Source: an uncultured Caulobacteraceae bacterium
GTDB taxonomy: Bacteria > Pseudomonadota > Alphaproteobacteria > Caulobacterales > Caulobacteraceae
Assembly: GCA_903872075.1 (NCBI GenBank)
Contig: CAIQJF010000046.1
Span: forward strand, 25,754-89,753
Length of the DNA stretch: 64,000 nt
Reading direction: 5' to 3'
Made by a program: the position numbers and the translations under genes. Below are positions 53,731 to 63,857 of this stretch, one piece after another; within the stretch, counting starts at the first letter, position 1; every line of letters begins with the position of its first letter. The notes beneath the pieces were generated by a model, which was not told where the DNA came from, made no database searches, and worked only from the letters and a program-made list of their open reading frames with translations.

Positions 53731-56262
53731 TCAGCTCCTCTCCGGGGGCGGCGCCGTTGCGTCACGCGCCAGCGCCCGCACCTCGGCCGCCGAACCCGCC
53801 TCAAGCGCGCGCGCGGCGAGAGTCTCACAATCGGGGATCCGCAGCCGCGCCAACTGCCGCTTAACATCGGCAATGGCGGCGGGTGCGCAGGACAGCCGCC
53901 GCACGCCAAGACCCAGAAGCACCGCCGCCCCGAGCGGATCGGAGGCGAGACCGCCGCAGACGGTCAGCGGCGTGCCGTGGCTTGCGGCTCCCCGGACGGT
54001 CTGGGCGATGGCGCGCAGGACGGCGGGATCGAAGGCGTCCGCGGCCACCTCGCCGGGGCCGCCGCCGCCCGCGCGGTCGGCGGCGAGGACATACTGGGCG
54101 AGATCGTTCGTGCCGATCGAGAAGAAATCGGCCTCGGCCGCCAGACGCTCGGCGTCGAACACCGCCGCCGGGGTCTCGATCATGATTCCGAGCGGCGGGG
54201 CCGAGGCGCGGCCGTTCTCGCGGCAGGCCTGCTCCAGGGCGGCGCGAACCTGGCGAAGTTCGCGTACGCTCGTGATCATCGGCGCCATGACGGAAACGTC
54301 GGCCTCCGGCGGCAAGGCGGCGATGGCGCGAAGCTGAGTGGCCAGCAGGTCCGGCCGGGCGAGTCCGACCCGTATGCCCCGGCGTCCCAGGGCCGGGTTC
54401 GCTTCGCGAGGGAAGGGCAGCCAAGGCAGTGGCTTGTCGGCCCCGGCGTCGAGCGTGCGGATGACCAGGGGGCGTCCGCCGAGGCCCGCGATCACCCGCG
54501 CATAGGCCTCGCGCTGCGCCGTCTCCGAGGGTGGACCCAGCGCCTGCATGAAGAGGAACTCGGTTCGCAGGAGGCCGCAACCCTCGGCGCCGAGGCGCAC
54601 CGCGGTCTCAGCTTCGTCCGCCGCGCCGAGATTGGCGAGAACGGTGATGCGAATCCCATCGGCTGTGGCCGCCGGGCCAACGGCCGAGCACTCAAGCGGA
54701 ATCGCCGTCGCGGTGGCGGGCGTATCCACGGCCCTCGGATCCACAGGCGACAGGCGCCCAGCGCCGGCGTCGAGGGTCATCACCGCCCCATCGGTCAGGC
54801 GCATCACGGCCGAGCCGGCCGACACCACCATGGGCAGGCCCAGCGCCGCCGCGATGAGGGCGACGTGCGCCGTCGGACCGCTTTCCGCCAGGCACACGCC
54901 CGTCAGACCCGCGGTCGACAGGCGCGACAGAGCAGATGGCGGCAGGTCGCGGGCCGTGAGGATGGCCCCGGCCGGCGGGAGCGCTCCGAACGCGGCGGCC
55001 TCATCACCGTCAGCCAACGCGTGCAACACGCGCTCGCTGACGTCGCGCAGATCGGCGGCGCGCGCGGCGAGTCGCGTATCGGCCAGCCGCGCCAGGCGCG
55101 TGGCCACGGCCTCCGTGGCGTCGCGCCACGCCGCACCGGCCGGCGTCCCCGCCGCGATGCGCGACAGCGCGTCATCCCTCAGGGCGGGGTCCTCCGCCAG
55201 CCCCAGATGCGCCGCCAGAACGCCGGCCAGGGGCGAGCCCGCCGGGGCCCAGGCCGCGTCGGCGGTCAGATCCTTTGCGGCCCTCTGCAACGCCATCACC
55301 AGCCGGCCGGCTTCCCAGTCCGGCGCGCCCACATTGCGGTCGGCGGCGTGGGCGGAGTGCGGCGTCCACCGATGGATCGGGCCGGTTCCAACCCCGGGCG
55401 CGGCGCAGAGACCCAGGATGACGCCTGGCCCCGCAGCGTTCGCGACGACGGGCGGCGACGCCACGGAATCCGTCCGGATCTCGGATCCAGCGGCCGTATC
55501 GTCCAGGAACGCTGCGACGGCCTCCATGGCGGCGTGCCGCTCCTCCCCCATGATCCGTACCGTCACCTCTGCATGGCGCCCTAGGCCAAGGGCCATGATG
55601 GCCGAGGGGCTGAGCAGGCTGGCGGTCTGGCCGTCGTCGCGGGTCAGGACGCCCTCGGCGCCATGGGCGCGAACGATCCGGGCGAGGGCGGCGGCCGGCC
55701 GGGCGTGAAGGCCGTGCGGGAGGGCCACCGCGAGTCTTCGTTCCGCGATCGTCTGCGCTGGCGCGGCAGGGGCGGCGCTTGTGACCGGGCGTCCCCGCAA
55801 GCGGAACAGCGTAGCTCCCGCCTGGATGGCAGCGTCCGAGATCGCCTGTTCCAGCTTGAAGCCGGCGGCGTCGACGAGGACAACCGGACTGACCAGGCTT
55901 GGCGCGGCGCGTGCGACAGTGTCGAGGTCGAAGCGGATCAGCACCTGCCCCCTGGCGACCGTGTCTCCTGGCGAGACCACGGCCTCGAAACCACGCCCGG
56001 CCAGTTCAACCGTATCGACGCCCACGTGGATAAGGACCTCGGGCCCGGCGGCGTGCCGGAGGACGACGGCGTGATGGGCCGCATGGAGGGTGACGACCTC
56101 GCCGTCGAAGGGTGCGAGCAGCTCTCCGGCCACTGGATCGAGGGCGACGCCGGGACCAAGCGCGCCGCTGGCGAACGCCGCGTCCGGGGTGGCGGCCAGC
56201 GGCCAGACCCAGCCCGACAGGGGCGATCCCACGTCGATCACGACCTCCGTCCGGTCGGTCAT
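53731..56262 (-). CDS. PTS EIIA-HPr-EI fusion protein
   Basis: An 843-residue phosphotransferase that moves phosphate from PEP to EIIB. EIIA-glucose type domain (about 1-150) with active His79 in LIHVGVDTVEL; HPr domain (about 170-255) with His186 in PHGLHARPAAAL; EI domain (about 275-835) with the active His466 in ESGPTAHVALIAAALGLP and later GCGLLRTEFLFM, MIETPAAV and SIGTNDLAQYVLAADR. This trio is known from GlcNAc and fructose PTS of many proteobacteria. Start ATG 56262 keeps the EIIA intact; the frame extends uselessly upstream. It is 2 bp ahead of nagE and divergent from cutC. Confidence 0.92.
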   Translation of the reverse strand: MTDRTEVVIDVGSPLSGWVWPLAATPDAAFASGALGPGVALDPVAGELLAPFDGEVVTLHAAHHAVVLRHAAGPEVLIHVGVDTVELAGRGFEAVVSPGDTVARGQVLIRFDLDTVARAAPSLVSPVVLVDAAGFKLEQAISDAAIQAGATLFRLRGRPVTSAAPAAPAQTIAERRLAVALPHGLHARPAAALARIVRAHGAEGVLTRDDGQTASLLSPSAIMALGLGRHAEVTVRIMGEERHAAMEAVAAFLDDTAAGSEIRTDSVASPPVVANAAGPGVILGLCAAPGVGTGPIHRWTPHSAHAADRNVGAPDWEAGRLVMALQRAAKDLTADAAWAPAGSPLAGVLAAHLGLAEDPALRDDALSRIAAGTPAGAAWRDATEAVATRLARLADTRLAARAADLRDVSERVLHALADGDEAAAFGALPPAGAILTARDLPPSALSRLSTAGLTGVCLAESGPTAHVALIAAALGLPMVVSAGSAVMRLTDGAVMTLDAGAGRLSPVDPRAVDTPATATAIPLECSAVGPAATADGIRITVLANLGAADEAETAVRLGAEGCGLLRTEFLFMQALGPPSETAQREAYARVIAGLGGRPLVIRTLDAGADKPLPWLPFPREANPALGRRGIRVGLARPDLLATQLRAIAALPPEADVSVMAPMITSVRELRQVRAALEQACRENGRASAPPLGIMIETPAAVFDAERLAAEADFFSIGTNDLAQYVLAADRAGGGGPGEVAADAFDPAVLRAIAQTVRGAASHGTPLTVCGGLASDPLGAAVLLGLGVRRLSCAPAAIADVKRQLARLRIPDCETLAARALEAGSAAEVRALARDATAPPPERS

Positions 56263-56399
56263 GCGGCGAGATCCCCCGTTCCGTCCTTGGCCGGCGTCTC
56301 TGGACGACGGCGCGCGAGCGTGACTTAAACCAGCCTCGCCGGGGGAGCGGAAGGCGCCGCCGCCGACCGCCCGGCGAAATCGACAGGGTGCGGATATCG

Positions 56400-57170
56400 A
56401 TGGCGAAGATCGGTCTGGAAGTGTGTGTGGATGGCCCGGCCGGCCTGATGGCGGCCGTGCGCGGCGGGGCGAGCCGGATCGAGCTCTGCTCGGCCTTGGC
56501 GCTCGGCGGCCTGACCCCATCGCCCGGCTTCATGCGGCTGGCAGCGTCCGCCGGCGTCGGCGCCTATCCGATGCTGCGGCCCCATCCGGGTCCCTTCGTC
56601 TATGACCGCGCCGATCTGGATGTGATCCGGGGTGATCTGGACGCCGTGAAGGCGTCCGGACTGTCGGGGGCGGTGATCGGCGCGAACCTTGTCTCCGGCG
56701 CGCTGAATGTCGCCGGGCTTGAGGTGCTTTGCGCGCACGCGTCGGGTCTTGGCCTGAAGCTCACCCTGCACAGGGCCTTCGATCTGGTCCCCGATCAGGC
56801 TGAGGCGCTGAATCAGGCGATTTCCCTGGGATTCGAACGTGTCCTGACCTCCGGCGGCGCGCGCACCGCGCCGGAGGGGGCAGAGCAGATTGCCGCCCTG
56901 GTGGCGCAGGCCGCCGGACGGATCAGCATCATGCCGGGGTCGGGCCTGACACCAGCCACTCTGGCGGAGGTCATGCGCCGTACGGGCGCGCCGGAGGCCC
57001 ATGGGTCCTGCGGGCAGGCGGCGGGCGTGCGGGGTTTGACGGCCGCGCATGCGACGCAGGCCGAACTGCTGGGCTTCATCGGACCGCGAGACCGCGAGAC
57101 CGATCAGGCTGCTGTGGCGGCAATGGTTTCGATCCTGGCCGATATCGCCGCCGAACGGGCGGCGCCGTGA
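56400..57170 (+). CDS. cutC: CutC-family protein
   Basis: A 256-residue TIM-barrel protein of the CutC family. Typical segments: LEVCVDGPAGLMAAVRGGAS, RIELCSALALGGLTPS, PMLRPHPGPFVYD and LTLHRAFDLVPD. It was named for copper homeostasis, though that role is disputed and CutC genes often lie in sugar or amino sugar clusters, as here beside the PTS. Divergent from the EI fusion with about 137 bp between starts; ATG 56400 keeps the family N-terminus. Confidence 0.85.
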   Translation: MAKIGLEVCVDGPAGLMAAVRGGASRIELCSALALGGLTPSPGFMRLAASAGVGAYPMLRPHPGPFVYDRADLDVIRGDLDAVKASGLSGAVIGANLVSGALNVAGLEVLCAHASGLGLKLTLHRAFDLVPDQAEALNQAISLGFERVLTSGGARTAPEGAEQIAALVAQAAGRISIMPGSGLTPATLAEVMRRTGAPEAHGSCGQAAGVRGLTAAHATQAELLGFIGPRDRETDQAAVAAMVSILADIAAERAAP

Positions 57171-57413
57171 CAGCGAGGCGATCCGGCGTCCAATCATCGG
57201 CTCAGCCATCGGCGATTTATGTTCAGGCAGTTCCCCACCTGGATAGAAAACCGCATGCGCCTTTGAGTCATGGTCGCCGGGGAACATGCTGATAACACCG
57301 GAAAATGTCCAATGTTTCTGACGAGATGAAATCCCTGTCGAAGCATTTACTCCGCTCCTAAAGCGCAGCATGATCGATATTGGAGGGGGCAGCACGAATC
57401 CAGGAGGAGCGTG

Positions 57414-58379
57414 ATGCGTCGTTTCCAGTTGGCCTGTGGCGTTTTGGCTTTGTCGTTGCTTTCCGCAAGGCCGGCGCTTGCGGATGGGGGCATGTCCGCC
57501 GCCTTGGCGGTCGCCAAATATACGTTCAAATTCCTCAGTTCAGCGTCGAGCAATGCCTCCGCGCAGGTCTATGCGACCGCCGTCTCCACAGTTGGCGTCG
57601 ATAACAAGGAAGATCATGACACGGGATTCTTCAGCGCCACCGCGGACATAACCGCCACATCGGGCGACCTCGCTCAGCAACGCAGCTATGGTTACGCCCG
57701 CTATCATTTCCTCGATCCCAACGAAGAAGTTGTGAGCTACAAACCCGTGACTCTGCGCGGACCTCAAGGTATCTCAACTGATGCAAGCGCAAAGACACAC
57801 GTTAAAGGTGTCCTTCAAGTCCTGGTTGAGACACTTTCAAGGCCGACGGTCGGCTTATCTCAGGTCGACAGTGGCGTCGGTGACTTCACGGCGCCTATTC
57901 ACCTGAGTTTCGACCTTGACGGCCTTTCGTCCTACTCTTTTGATGTGTCGATCGAAGGTGAGGACGGAAGCGTGCTTGATCTGGCGACCGGTTCGGCCGG
58001 CAAGAACGGGAAATCCATTTCGTTACCCCTTCTGCGGATGACAGATCCCGTCTTGGCCGCTCAGATCGAACAACAATATCTCAATGCTGTTTCGGGCAGA
58101 GGTTCGGTGTCCTTCTACCTAGGCCAAGGCCTCTTGCCGAACGGCGCGGACGGAAACCCCGGTCTACCCGTGAGCTATGCGCTCGGGTCAGCCTTCAGCC
58201 TGAACTCCGAGCTCGACGCTGATCATGCGCAGGCCATCCCTGAGCCTCGCGCCTGGGCGATGCTGCTGCTCGGCGTTGCGTTGACCGGAGCGGTGTTGCG
58301 GCGGCGAAAGTCTCCCCTGACGGCCACCTGGCGGTCGGCCATTCCTAGGTCGTCGTCGCGCGGTCCCGTCCAAATCTGA
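57414..58379 (+). CDS. PEP-CTERM exported protein, lower GC
   Basis: A 321-residue exported protein. Signal peptide MRRFQLACGVLALSLLSARPALA (about 23). The C-terminal sorting tail is AIPEPRAWAMLLLGVALTG with RRRK (PEPxxWA-CTERM), followed by about 20 extra residues beyond the basic cluster. The middle is beta-rich, with no family I know. GC content is visibly lower than its neighbours, and codons such as TCA and ATT are more frequent, which suggests later acquisition. AGGAGGAG precedes the ATG. Its 3' end overlaps the convergent permease gene by 35 bp; that overlap includes the extra tail. Confidence 0.72.
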   Translation: MRRFQLACGVLALSLLSARPALADGGMSAALAVAKYTFKFLSSASSNASAQVYATAVSTVGVDNKEDHDTGFFSATADITATSGDLAQQRSYGYARYHFLDPNEEVVSYKPVTLRGPQGISTDASAKTHVKGVLQVLVETLSRPTVGLSQVDSGVGDFTAPIHLSFDLDGLSSYSFDVSIEGEDGSVLDLATGSAGKNGKSISLPLLRMTDPVLAAQIEQQYLNAVSGRGSVSFYLGQGLLPNGADGNPGLPVSYALGSAFSLNSELDADHAQAIPEPRAWAMLLLGVALTGAVLRRRKSPLTATWRSAIPRSSSRGPVQI

Positions 58380-59724
58380 ACGCCGCATAGAGGGCGATCG
58401 CGCCGGCCAGGCTGAAGAGACCCGAGAGAATCTCCGGCCGCCGCTCGGGGATCAGCAGCATGGCGATCATCACCCCGACCATGGCCGCGACGGTGGCGTA
58501 ACTGAGATAGGGAAACAGCCAGATCCGGAGTTTCAGACGCTCCGGCGCGGTCTTCTCCAGCTTATGGCGCAGGCGGATGTGGGCCAGGGCGGTGATCAGA
58601 TAGATCACGAGCATGACCGAGCCGGTGGCGTTGACCAGGAAGGCGAACACCCGCTCGGGTGACAGAACCGAGGCGTAGATGCCGACGTAGCCGACCAGGC
58701 TGGAAAACAGGATGGCGCGCACCGGTACGCGGCGGATGTTCAGCCGCACCAGCGCCTTGGGCGCATCACCTCTGGCTGCCAGGGTGAACAGCACGCGCGA
58801 GGTGACGTAGATCGCCGAATTCAGGCAGGAGAGCACGGCGGTGAGCACGATGAGCTTCATGCCGAACGCCGCCGCCGGGATCTTCATGGCCTCCAGGGCG
58901 ACGGTGAACGGCGAGTCGCCGGAATGGATCTGGTTCCACGGCACGATCATCACGATCAGGCTGATGGAGCCGATGTAGAACAGCATGATCCGCAGGATCA
59001 CCGAGCCGGTCATCCGGGCCACGGCCTTGTCGCCGTCGGGGCTCTCGGCGGCGGCGATGGTGGCGATTTCAGCCCCGCAGAGGGCGAGGATCACGCTGAC
59101 CACGCCGCTGAACATGGCCGCCGGCCCGAAGGGCGAGAAGCCGCCGTGGCTGGTGAGGTTGGCGACCTTCGACGTCGGATCGTGCCCGAGCACGAAGGAC
59201 AGGCCGACGACGATGAAGGCGACGATGGCCGCCACCTTGATCGAGGCGAACCAGAATTCGAACTCGCCGTAGGAGCGGGTCGAGAGCAGGTTCACGGCCG
59301 TGAGGCTGGCCAGCAGGGCCCAGCCGATCACCCAGACAGGAAAGCCTGGCAGCCAGTCATGGATGATCCGGGCGCCGGCGAGGGCCTCGATGGCCGCGAT
59401 CACCGCCCAGTTGAACCAGTAGAGCCAGCCGCTGGTGAAGCCGGCCCAGTTGCCGAGCCCTTCGCGGGCGAATTCGGTGAAGGCGCCGATATGCGGATGG
59501 GCCACCGCCATCTCGCTGAGCATGCGCATGACCACCAGGATCATCAGGCCGGCGAGGCCGTAGGACACGACGATGGCCGGACCGGTTGTCGAGATGGAGG
59601 CGCTGGAGCCGACGAAGAGTCCGGCGCCGATGATCCCGCCGATGGTGATCATGGTCACATGGCGCGGACGAAGCGACTTGCCGAGTTGATGGGCGTCGTC
59701 GGCCGCGGCCTGGATCGTACTCAT
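58345..59724 (-). CDS. Amino acid permease, APC family (GABA/proline type)
   Basis: A 459-residue carrier with about 12 membrane helices. The N-terminal motif GGIIGAGLFVGSSASISTTG is the APC signature for substrate binding at helix 1; VVIRMLSEMAVAHPHIGAF as helix 2-3, followed by SGWLYWFNWA. It resembles GabP/ProY. It is convergent with the PEP-CTERM gene and about 150 bp downstream of the nitronate monooxygenase in the same direction. Confidence 0.85.
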   Translation of the reverse strand: MSTIQAAADDAHQLGKSLRPRHVTMITIGGIIGAGLFVGSSASISTTGPAIVVSYGLAGLMILVVMRMLSEMAVAHPHIGAFTEFAREGLGNWAGFTSGWLYWFNWAVIAAIEALAGARIIHDWLPGFPVWVIGWALLASLTAVNLLSTRSYGEFEFWFASIKVAAIVAFIVVGLSFVLGHDPTSKVANLTSHGGFSPFGPAAMFSGVVSVILALCGAEIATIAAAESPDGDKAVARMTGSVILRIMLFYIGSISLIVMIVPWNQIHSGDSPFTVALEAMKIPAAAFGMKLIVLTAVLSCLNSAIYVTSRVLFTLAARGDAPKALVRLNIRRVPVRAILFSSLVGYVGIYASVLSPERVFAFLVNATGSVMLVIYLITALAHIRLRHKLEKTAPERLKLRIWLFPYLSYATVAAMVGVMIAMLLIPERRPEILSGLFSLAGAIALYAAFRFGRDRATTT

Positions 59725-59877
59725 CTTAGGACTTCCCCCAACCTGTCGAACGCCACGCCCAAGGGCGCGGCCGCGTACAGGTTCATAGTCGCCTGGCGGA
59801 AATCACAACAGGGGAGGCGGAGCGCGCGGGGCGGAAATGTCCGTCCCGCGCGTCCGGCAGGCTTGATGCAGGTCGGT

Positions 59878-60852
59878 TCAGCGTCCGATCTGGGCGAAGC
59901 GCTTGTCGAGGATGTCGTCGGCCTGCTTCATGATGTTGCGGACCACTTCGGCGCAGGTCGGGATGTCGTGGATCAGGGCCTGGCTCTGGCCGGTGGTCCA
60001 GATGCCGCCGTCGAGATCGCCGTCGCGCAGGACGTTCTCCCGACCGCGCACGCCGGCCATCAGTTCACGCACCTCGGCGAAGGTCTTGGTGGTGTCCCTC
60101 TGGATTTCCGCCACCTGCTCGGAGATGGCGTTACGGGCGACGCGGGCGGTGTTGCGCAGCGAGCGGCCGACGAGAACGGTGTCCCGCTCGGTGTTGGCGA
60201 CGATGGCCTTCTTGACGTTGTCGTGGATCTTGGCCTCGACCGTGGCGAGGAAGCGGGTGCCCATGTTCACGCCTTCGGCGCCCAGAGCGAGGGCGGCGAT
60301 GAGGCTGCGGCCGTCGGCCATGCCGCCCGAGGCGATCACCGGCACGTCGACCGCGTCGACGGTGGCGGGCAGCAGCACCACCAGGCCGATGTCGTCCTCG
60401 CCCGGGTGACCGGCGCATTCGAAGCCGTCGATGCTGATCACATCGACGCCATGCTTCACGGCCGACACAGAGTGACGGACGGAGGTGCATTTGTGGATCA
60501 CCTTGACGCCGTGTTCCTTGAACCGGGGCAGGTGGTCGGTCGGCGCCCGGCCGGCGGTTTCGACGATCTTGATGCCCGAAGCGATGATCGCCTCGCGATA
60601 TTCGTCATACGGAATGGGATTGATCGACGGCAGCAGGGTGAGGTTCACGCCGAACGGCTTGTCGGTAAGGGCCTGGGTCTTTTCGATTTCCGCCAGCAGT
60701 TCGGCGCCCGAGGCGAACATGTGGGCGGTGAGGAAGCCGAGCGCGCCGGCGTTGGCGACCGCAGCCACCAGATCGGCGTAGCCGACGCCGGTCATGCCGC
60801 CCATGACGATCGGCGTTTCGACGCCGAACATTTCGGTGATGCGAGTCTTCAT
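59878..60852 (-). CDS. Nitronate monooxygenase family protein (second)
   Basis: A 324-residue FMN enzyme of the NMO family. Seen: VETPIVMGGMTGVGYADLVA, GALGFLTAHMFASGAELLA, and the GFECAGHPGEDDIGL and IASGGMADGRSLIAAL segments with GTRFLAT. It is shorter and divergent from the copy at 44930-46057, so is a paralogue. Substrate unknown. Confidence 0.83.
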   Translation of the reverse strand: MKTRITEMFGVETPIVMGGMTGVGYADLVAAVANAGALGFLTAHMFASGAELLAEIEKTQALTDKPFGVNLTLLPSINPIPYDEYREAIIASGIKIVETAGRAPTDHLPRFKEHGVKVIHKCTSVRHSVSAVKHGVDVISIDGFECAGHPGEDDIGLVVLLPATVDAVDVPVIASGGMADGRSLIAALALGAEGVNMGTRFLATVEAKIHDNVKKAIVANTERDTVLVGRSLRNTARVARNAISEQVAEIQRDTTKTFAEVRELMAGVRGRENVLRDGDLDGGIWTTGQSQALIHDIPTCAEVVRNIMKQADDILDKRFAQIGR

Positions 60853-60957
60853 TCCTGAGGTCTTTCCCTGGGTGTTTCCTAGTCAGGCGAAATAGGGCAG
60901 GCGGGGCGGCGCGTCCAGCAGGTCTGTGCGTGTGGCCAATGGTCGCCGGGGTCGACG

Positions 60958-61284
60958 TTATTCAGCGATCGGGGGGCCCGCCACCTTCCGGATCGCGCTC
61001 ACTGTGGCGAGTGTCAGGGCTCGGTAGGCCTCGCGGGCCGCGGCGGATGTCATGTCCGTTTCGGCCATTTCCCAGAGGCGCCTGGCCCCGAAATTGCTGC
61101 AGACTCCCCGGATTGCATGGCGGGCGAGGCGCATGGCTTCGCTGTCACCGGCATCCCAGGCCGCCATCAGCCGGTCGGTCCAGGCGCCGAGATCGTGGCT
61201 GATCGCGGCGAGCAGCTGTCCGGCGACCTCGGCGTCGAGATAGTCGAACTGTTCCCGGGTGAACGCCTCGTCGATCAGGCTCAC
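60958..61284 (-). CDS. HPt-domain phosphotransfer protein
   Basis: A 108-residue helical protein. The phospho-accepting His56 is in [20 protein letters not shown], matching the HPt pattern AHxxKGxxxxxGA. Its ATG overlaps the stop of the hybrid kinase gene by 4 bp (61281-61284). It would relay phosphate from the kinase receiver to a distant response regulator, part of a nitric-oxide responsive phosphorelay. Confidence 0.8.
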   Translation of the reverse strand: MSLIDEAFTREQFDYLDAEVAGQLLAAISHDLGAWTDRLMAAWDAGDSEAMRLARHAIRGVCSNFGARRLWEMAETDMTSAAAREAYRALTLATVSAIRKVAGPPIAE

Positions 61285-63125
61285 GAATCTGCGGCCCGCG
61301 TGTTCGCGTCGCGCAAGACGTCGCTCAGGATTCTCAGAAGGTCCCTCGGTACGATCGGCTTGCTGGCGCTGGCGACCGCGCCGGCCTCCATCATCGGCGC
61401 CAGTTCCTCCGGCCGGGCATACGCCGTCAAGGCGACGATGGGCACGTCCCGGACCGGCGCCGGCAGGGCGCGTATGGCGCGGGTGGCCGTGGCGCCATCC
61501 ATCCGGGGCATCGCCATGTCCATCAGCACCAGATCAAAACCGCCTTCGGACGCAGCCTTGACCGCCGCCTCGCCATCGTTGACCAGCACCACGTCGCAGC
61601 CGAGCTTGCGAAGGTGGCCTTGCACAACGATGCGGTTGGTCTCGACGTCCTCGGCCACCAGGATTCTCGGCCGGCGCCCGTTGAGGTCGACGAGTGTGCC
61701 CGGGCCCCGAGCGGCGAGCTTCTCTGGGCGCGCGACCACCGCACACGGAAATTCGAACCAGAAGAGGCTCCCGGGAGAAGCGTCCTCCATCCCTATGTCG
61801 CCGCCCATCACTTCGATGATGCGGCGGCAGATGGCGAGACCCAGCCCGGCCCCTCCGGGCGCGGACCCCGGGGTCTGCAGTTGCCCGAACACCTCGAACA
61901 GTTCGGCGCGGCGATCAGGCGGCACGCCGAGGCCGGTGTCGCGCACCTCGACGCGGAAGTGGCCCCCAGGCTCATATCTGGCGCGAAGCGTTACCCCGCC
62001 TACGGACGTATATTTGATGGCGTTGCTGAGCAGGTTGTCGATGAGCTGGCGAACGCGCACGCGATCGACCAGGACCCAGTCGGGTACGGACCCGTCCACG
62101 GCGGCGTCGAGGGTGAGCCGTTTTTCGCCCGCCACGTGTCGCCAGAACGATACACCTTCCGTCAGAAGCCGCTTCAGGTCGGTCGGGCGGGGGTTGAGCT
62201 GGAAGCGGCCGGCCTCGGCCCTTGCGATGTCGATGATGTCGTCAAGCAGCACTCGAAGTTGATGGCCGCTCGAGCGGGCCAGGGAGAGTGTCTGGCGCTG
62301 GTCGGCCGTGAGGCTGTCCTCGTCCAGTAGCGCCAGCATGCCGATGACTCCATTCAGCGGCGTGCGGATGTCGTGGCTCATCATGGCCAGAAACCGGGAC
62401 TTGGCCGCGTTGGCGCGCTCGGCGTTTTCACGCGCCTGGGTCAGCTCCGCATTCAGCCGTTGAAGATCCGCCAACTGAAGTTGCTCGCGTTCGCGCAAGT
62501 CCGCCGCGTCGGCGGCGGCCTGATGCTGGCGGGTGACATCCTGAATCGTGCCGAGAATGAGCGCGGGGGCGGCGCTCTGGTCCAGCTGCATCTGGGCCAT
62601 GGCGCGGAGCCAGCGCTGACCTGAGCCACCGCGACCGCCTCTGGCGCAAAACTCAATGACGTGATCGTCGCCGGGATTCAGTTCGCCAGCTATGGTACGA
62701 TAGACCCAGTCGATGACCAGGGCCCGGTCCTTCGGACAAACCCGTCGCAGAAGTTGGCGGCGGCCGATCAGGCCGTCGGTGCGGTCGACGCCGAACATGA
62801 CATAGACCTGCGGCGAGACCTCCAGCCGCCGGGCCTTCACATCCCAGATCACGGTGCCAAATCCCGGGACCCTCTGGGCTTCGAGCAACTGACGCCGCCG
62901 CAACCCCAGGTCCGCCATCAGGTCGTCTTTGCGCGCCTCAAGTTCCTCATTGGCCTTTGCGAGAATCCGCCTCTTCTTTTCCAGCAGCGACTCTGCTTCG
63001 GCGCGAGCCCTCTCCGACCGTGCCAGCCGTCGTTCGAGCAGGCCGATTCGCGCCGACAAGTGGTCGGCGCCGACCGCACTCGCGCCGCCGTCCGCCGTCA
63101 ATGCCGGGAGGGACGTCACCTGCAT
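61281..63125 (-). CDS. Hybrid sensor histidine kinase of the H-NOX operon
   Basis: A 614-residue soluble hybrid kinase. Residues about 25-85 are a coiled coil, about 85-200 a PAS-like domain, then the DHp helix with His251 in [14 protein letters not shown], the ATPase domain with [13 protein letters not shown] (N box), DTGLGVPP (G1) and GGAGLGLAI (G2), and a C-terminal receiver with Asp in [12 protein letters not shown]. There is no transmembrane segment, which suits a kinase inhibited or stimulated by the soluble H-NOX. ATG 63125 lies 13 bp after the H-NOX stop. HPt follows with a 4-bp overlap. Confidence 0.87.
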   Translation of the reverse strand: MQVTSLPALTADGGASAVGADHLSARIGLLERRLARSERARAEAESLLEKKRRILAKANEELEARKDDLMADLGLRRRQLLEAQRVPGFGTVIWDVKARRLEVSPQVYVMFGVDRTDGLIGRRQLLRRVCPKDRALVIDWVYRTIAGELNPGDDHVIEFCARGGRGGSGQRWLRAMAQMQLDQSAAPALILGTIQDVTRQHQAAADAADLREREQLQLADLQRLNAELTQARENAERANAAKSRFLAMMSHDIRTPLNGVIGMLALLDEDSLTADQRQTLSLARSSGHQLRVLLDDIIDIARAEAGRFQLNPRPTDLKRLLTEGVSFWRHVAGEKRLTLDAAVDGSVPDWVLVDRVRVRQLIDNLLSNAIKYTSVGGVTLRARYEPGGHFRVEVRDTGLGVPPDRRAELFEVFGQLQTPGSAPGGAGLGLAICRRIIEVMGGDIGMEDASPGSLFWFEFPCAVVARPEKLAARGPGTLVDLNGRRPRILVAEDVETNRIVVQGHLRKLGCDVVLVNDGEAAVKAASEGGFDLVLMDMAMPRMDGATATRAIRALPAPVRDVPIVALTAYARPEELAPMMEAGAVASASKPIVPRDLLRILSDVLRDANTRAADS

Positions 63126-63138
63126 GGCGCCCAACCCG

Positions 63139-63711
63139 TCAGGCCGCCACGGAGGCGGGGCGGGCCGCAGCCCGGACGATGAAGCGGGCGGCATGCGGCC
63201 CGGTCGCGGCGTCCGTCCGCTCCACGACCAAGGCGTCGTCGAAATAGGCGATGTAGCCCCGGATCAGGCCGAAGGCGACATCGGCCAGTGGACGGTGGGA
63301 GGCGTAGCTGACGGTAAGTTCCTCGCCGTCAATCACCGCCACAACGCTCGGCGGAACGGCGTCGGGGTACAGTTTCTGGACTTCCCGGTGATGGTGGCCG
63401 TCCACATCGCGAAGGAACGTACGGACGTCGGTGTAGCCTTCGAACATCTCGGGATAGAGCTCGACGAACCGGCTCGACAACCAGAAACCATAGTAGTCGG
63501 CCAGCACCGGGACAGGCTGCCCGAGGAGGTCGGCGAGGGCGCCGAACATGGCCAGAGCCTCCTGGTGAGGATAGTTGCCGACGCTTGTGTAGGCCCCTTC
63601 GCTGGCCACCGCCGATTTGGTGATCATAGCGTCTGCGATTTCGATGGAGAATTCCTGCTCCACGAAGCGAACGATCTCGGCGAATATGACACCCTTCACG
63701 AGAGGCTCCAC
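63139..63711 (-). CDS. H-NOX (heme nitric oxide/oxygen binding) protein
   Basis: A 190-residue heme sensor. The opening [34 protein letters not shown], and the proximal ligand His108 in [13 protein letters not shown] are diagnostic, as is the heme-propionate motif YASHR (Tyr136-x-Ser138-x-Arg140). It would bind nitric oxide and alter activity of the kinase encoded next. First gene of the operon H-NOX, kinase, HPt. Confidence 0.93.
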   Translation of the reverse strand: MEPLVKGVIFAEIVRFVEQEFSIEIADAMITKSAVASEGAYTSVGNYPHQEALAMFGALADLLGQPVPVLADYYGFWLSSRFVELYPEMFEGYTDVRTFLRDVDGHHHREVQKLYPDAVPPSVVAVIDGEELTVSYASHRPLADVAFGLIRGYIAYFDDALVVERTDAATGPHAARFIVRAAARPASVAA

Positions 63712-63857
63712 TGCATAGCGCGTTTTTCAATCGTATATCGGACGGGAGCGTAGAAATCTCACGCAGAGCGGCGACAGTATGCGTGGGAATATTACGTATA
63801 GGCGTTAGGGTATGCGTCTGCGGCGCAGCTTGGAACGTCGGGCGCTCCTAGGCGTAC

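Noticed and set aside
53977..55584. A 535-codon plus-strand frame opposite the EI fusion
   Set aside because: Arg, Gly and Ala-rich shadow of a well-conserved PTS gene.
58924..60858. A 644-codon plus-strand open frame opposite the permease and NMO genes
   Set aside because: It spans two well-supported minus-strand genes and the gap between them, and its predicted product is Asp, Gly and His-rich without domains.
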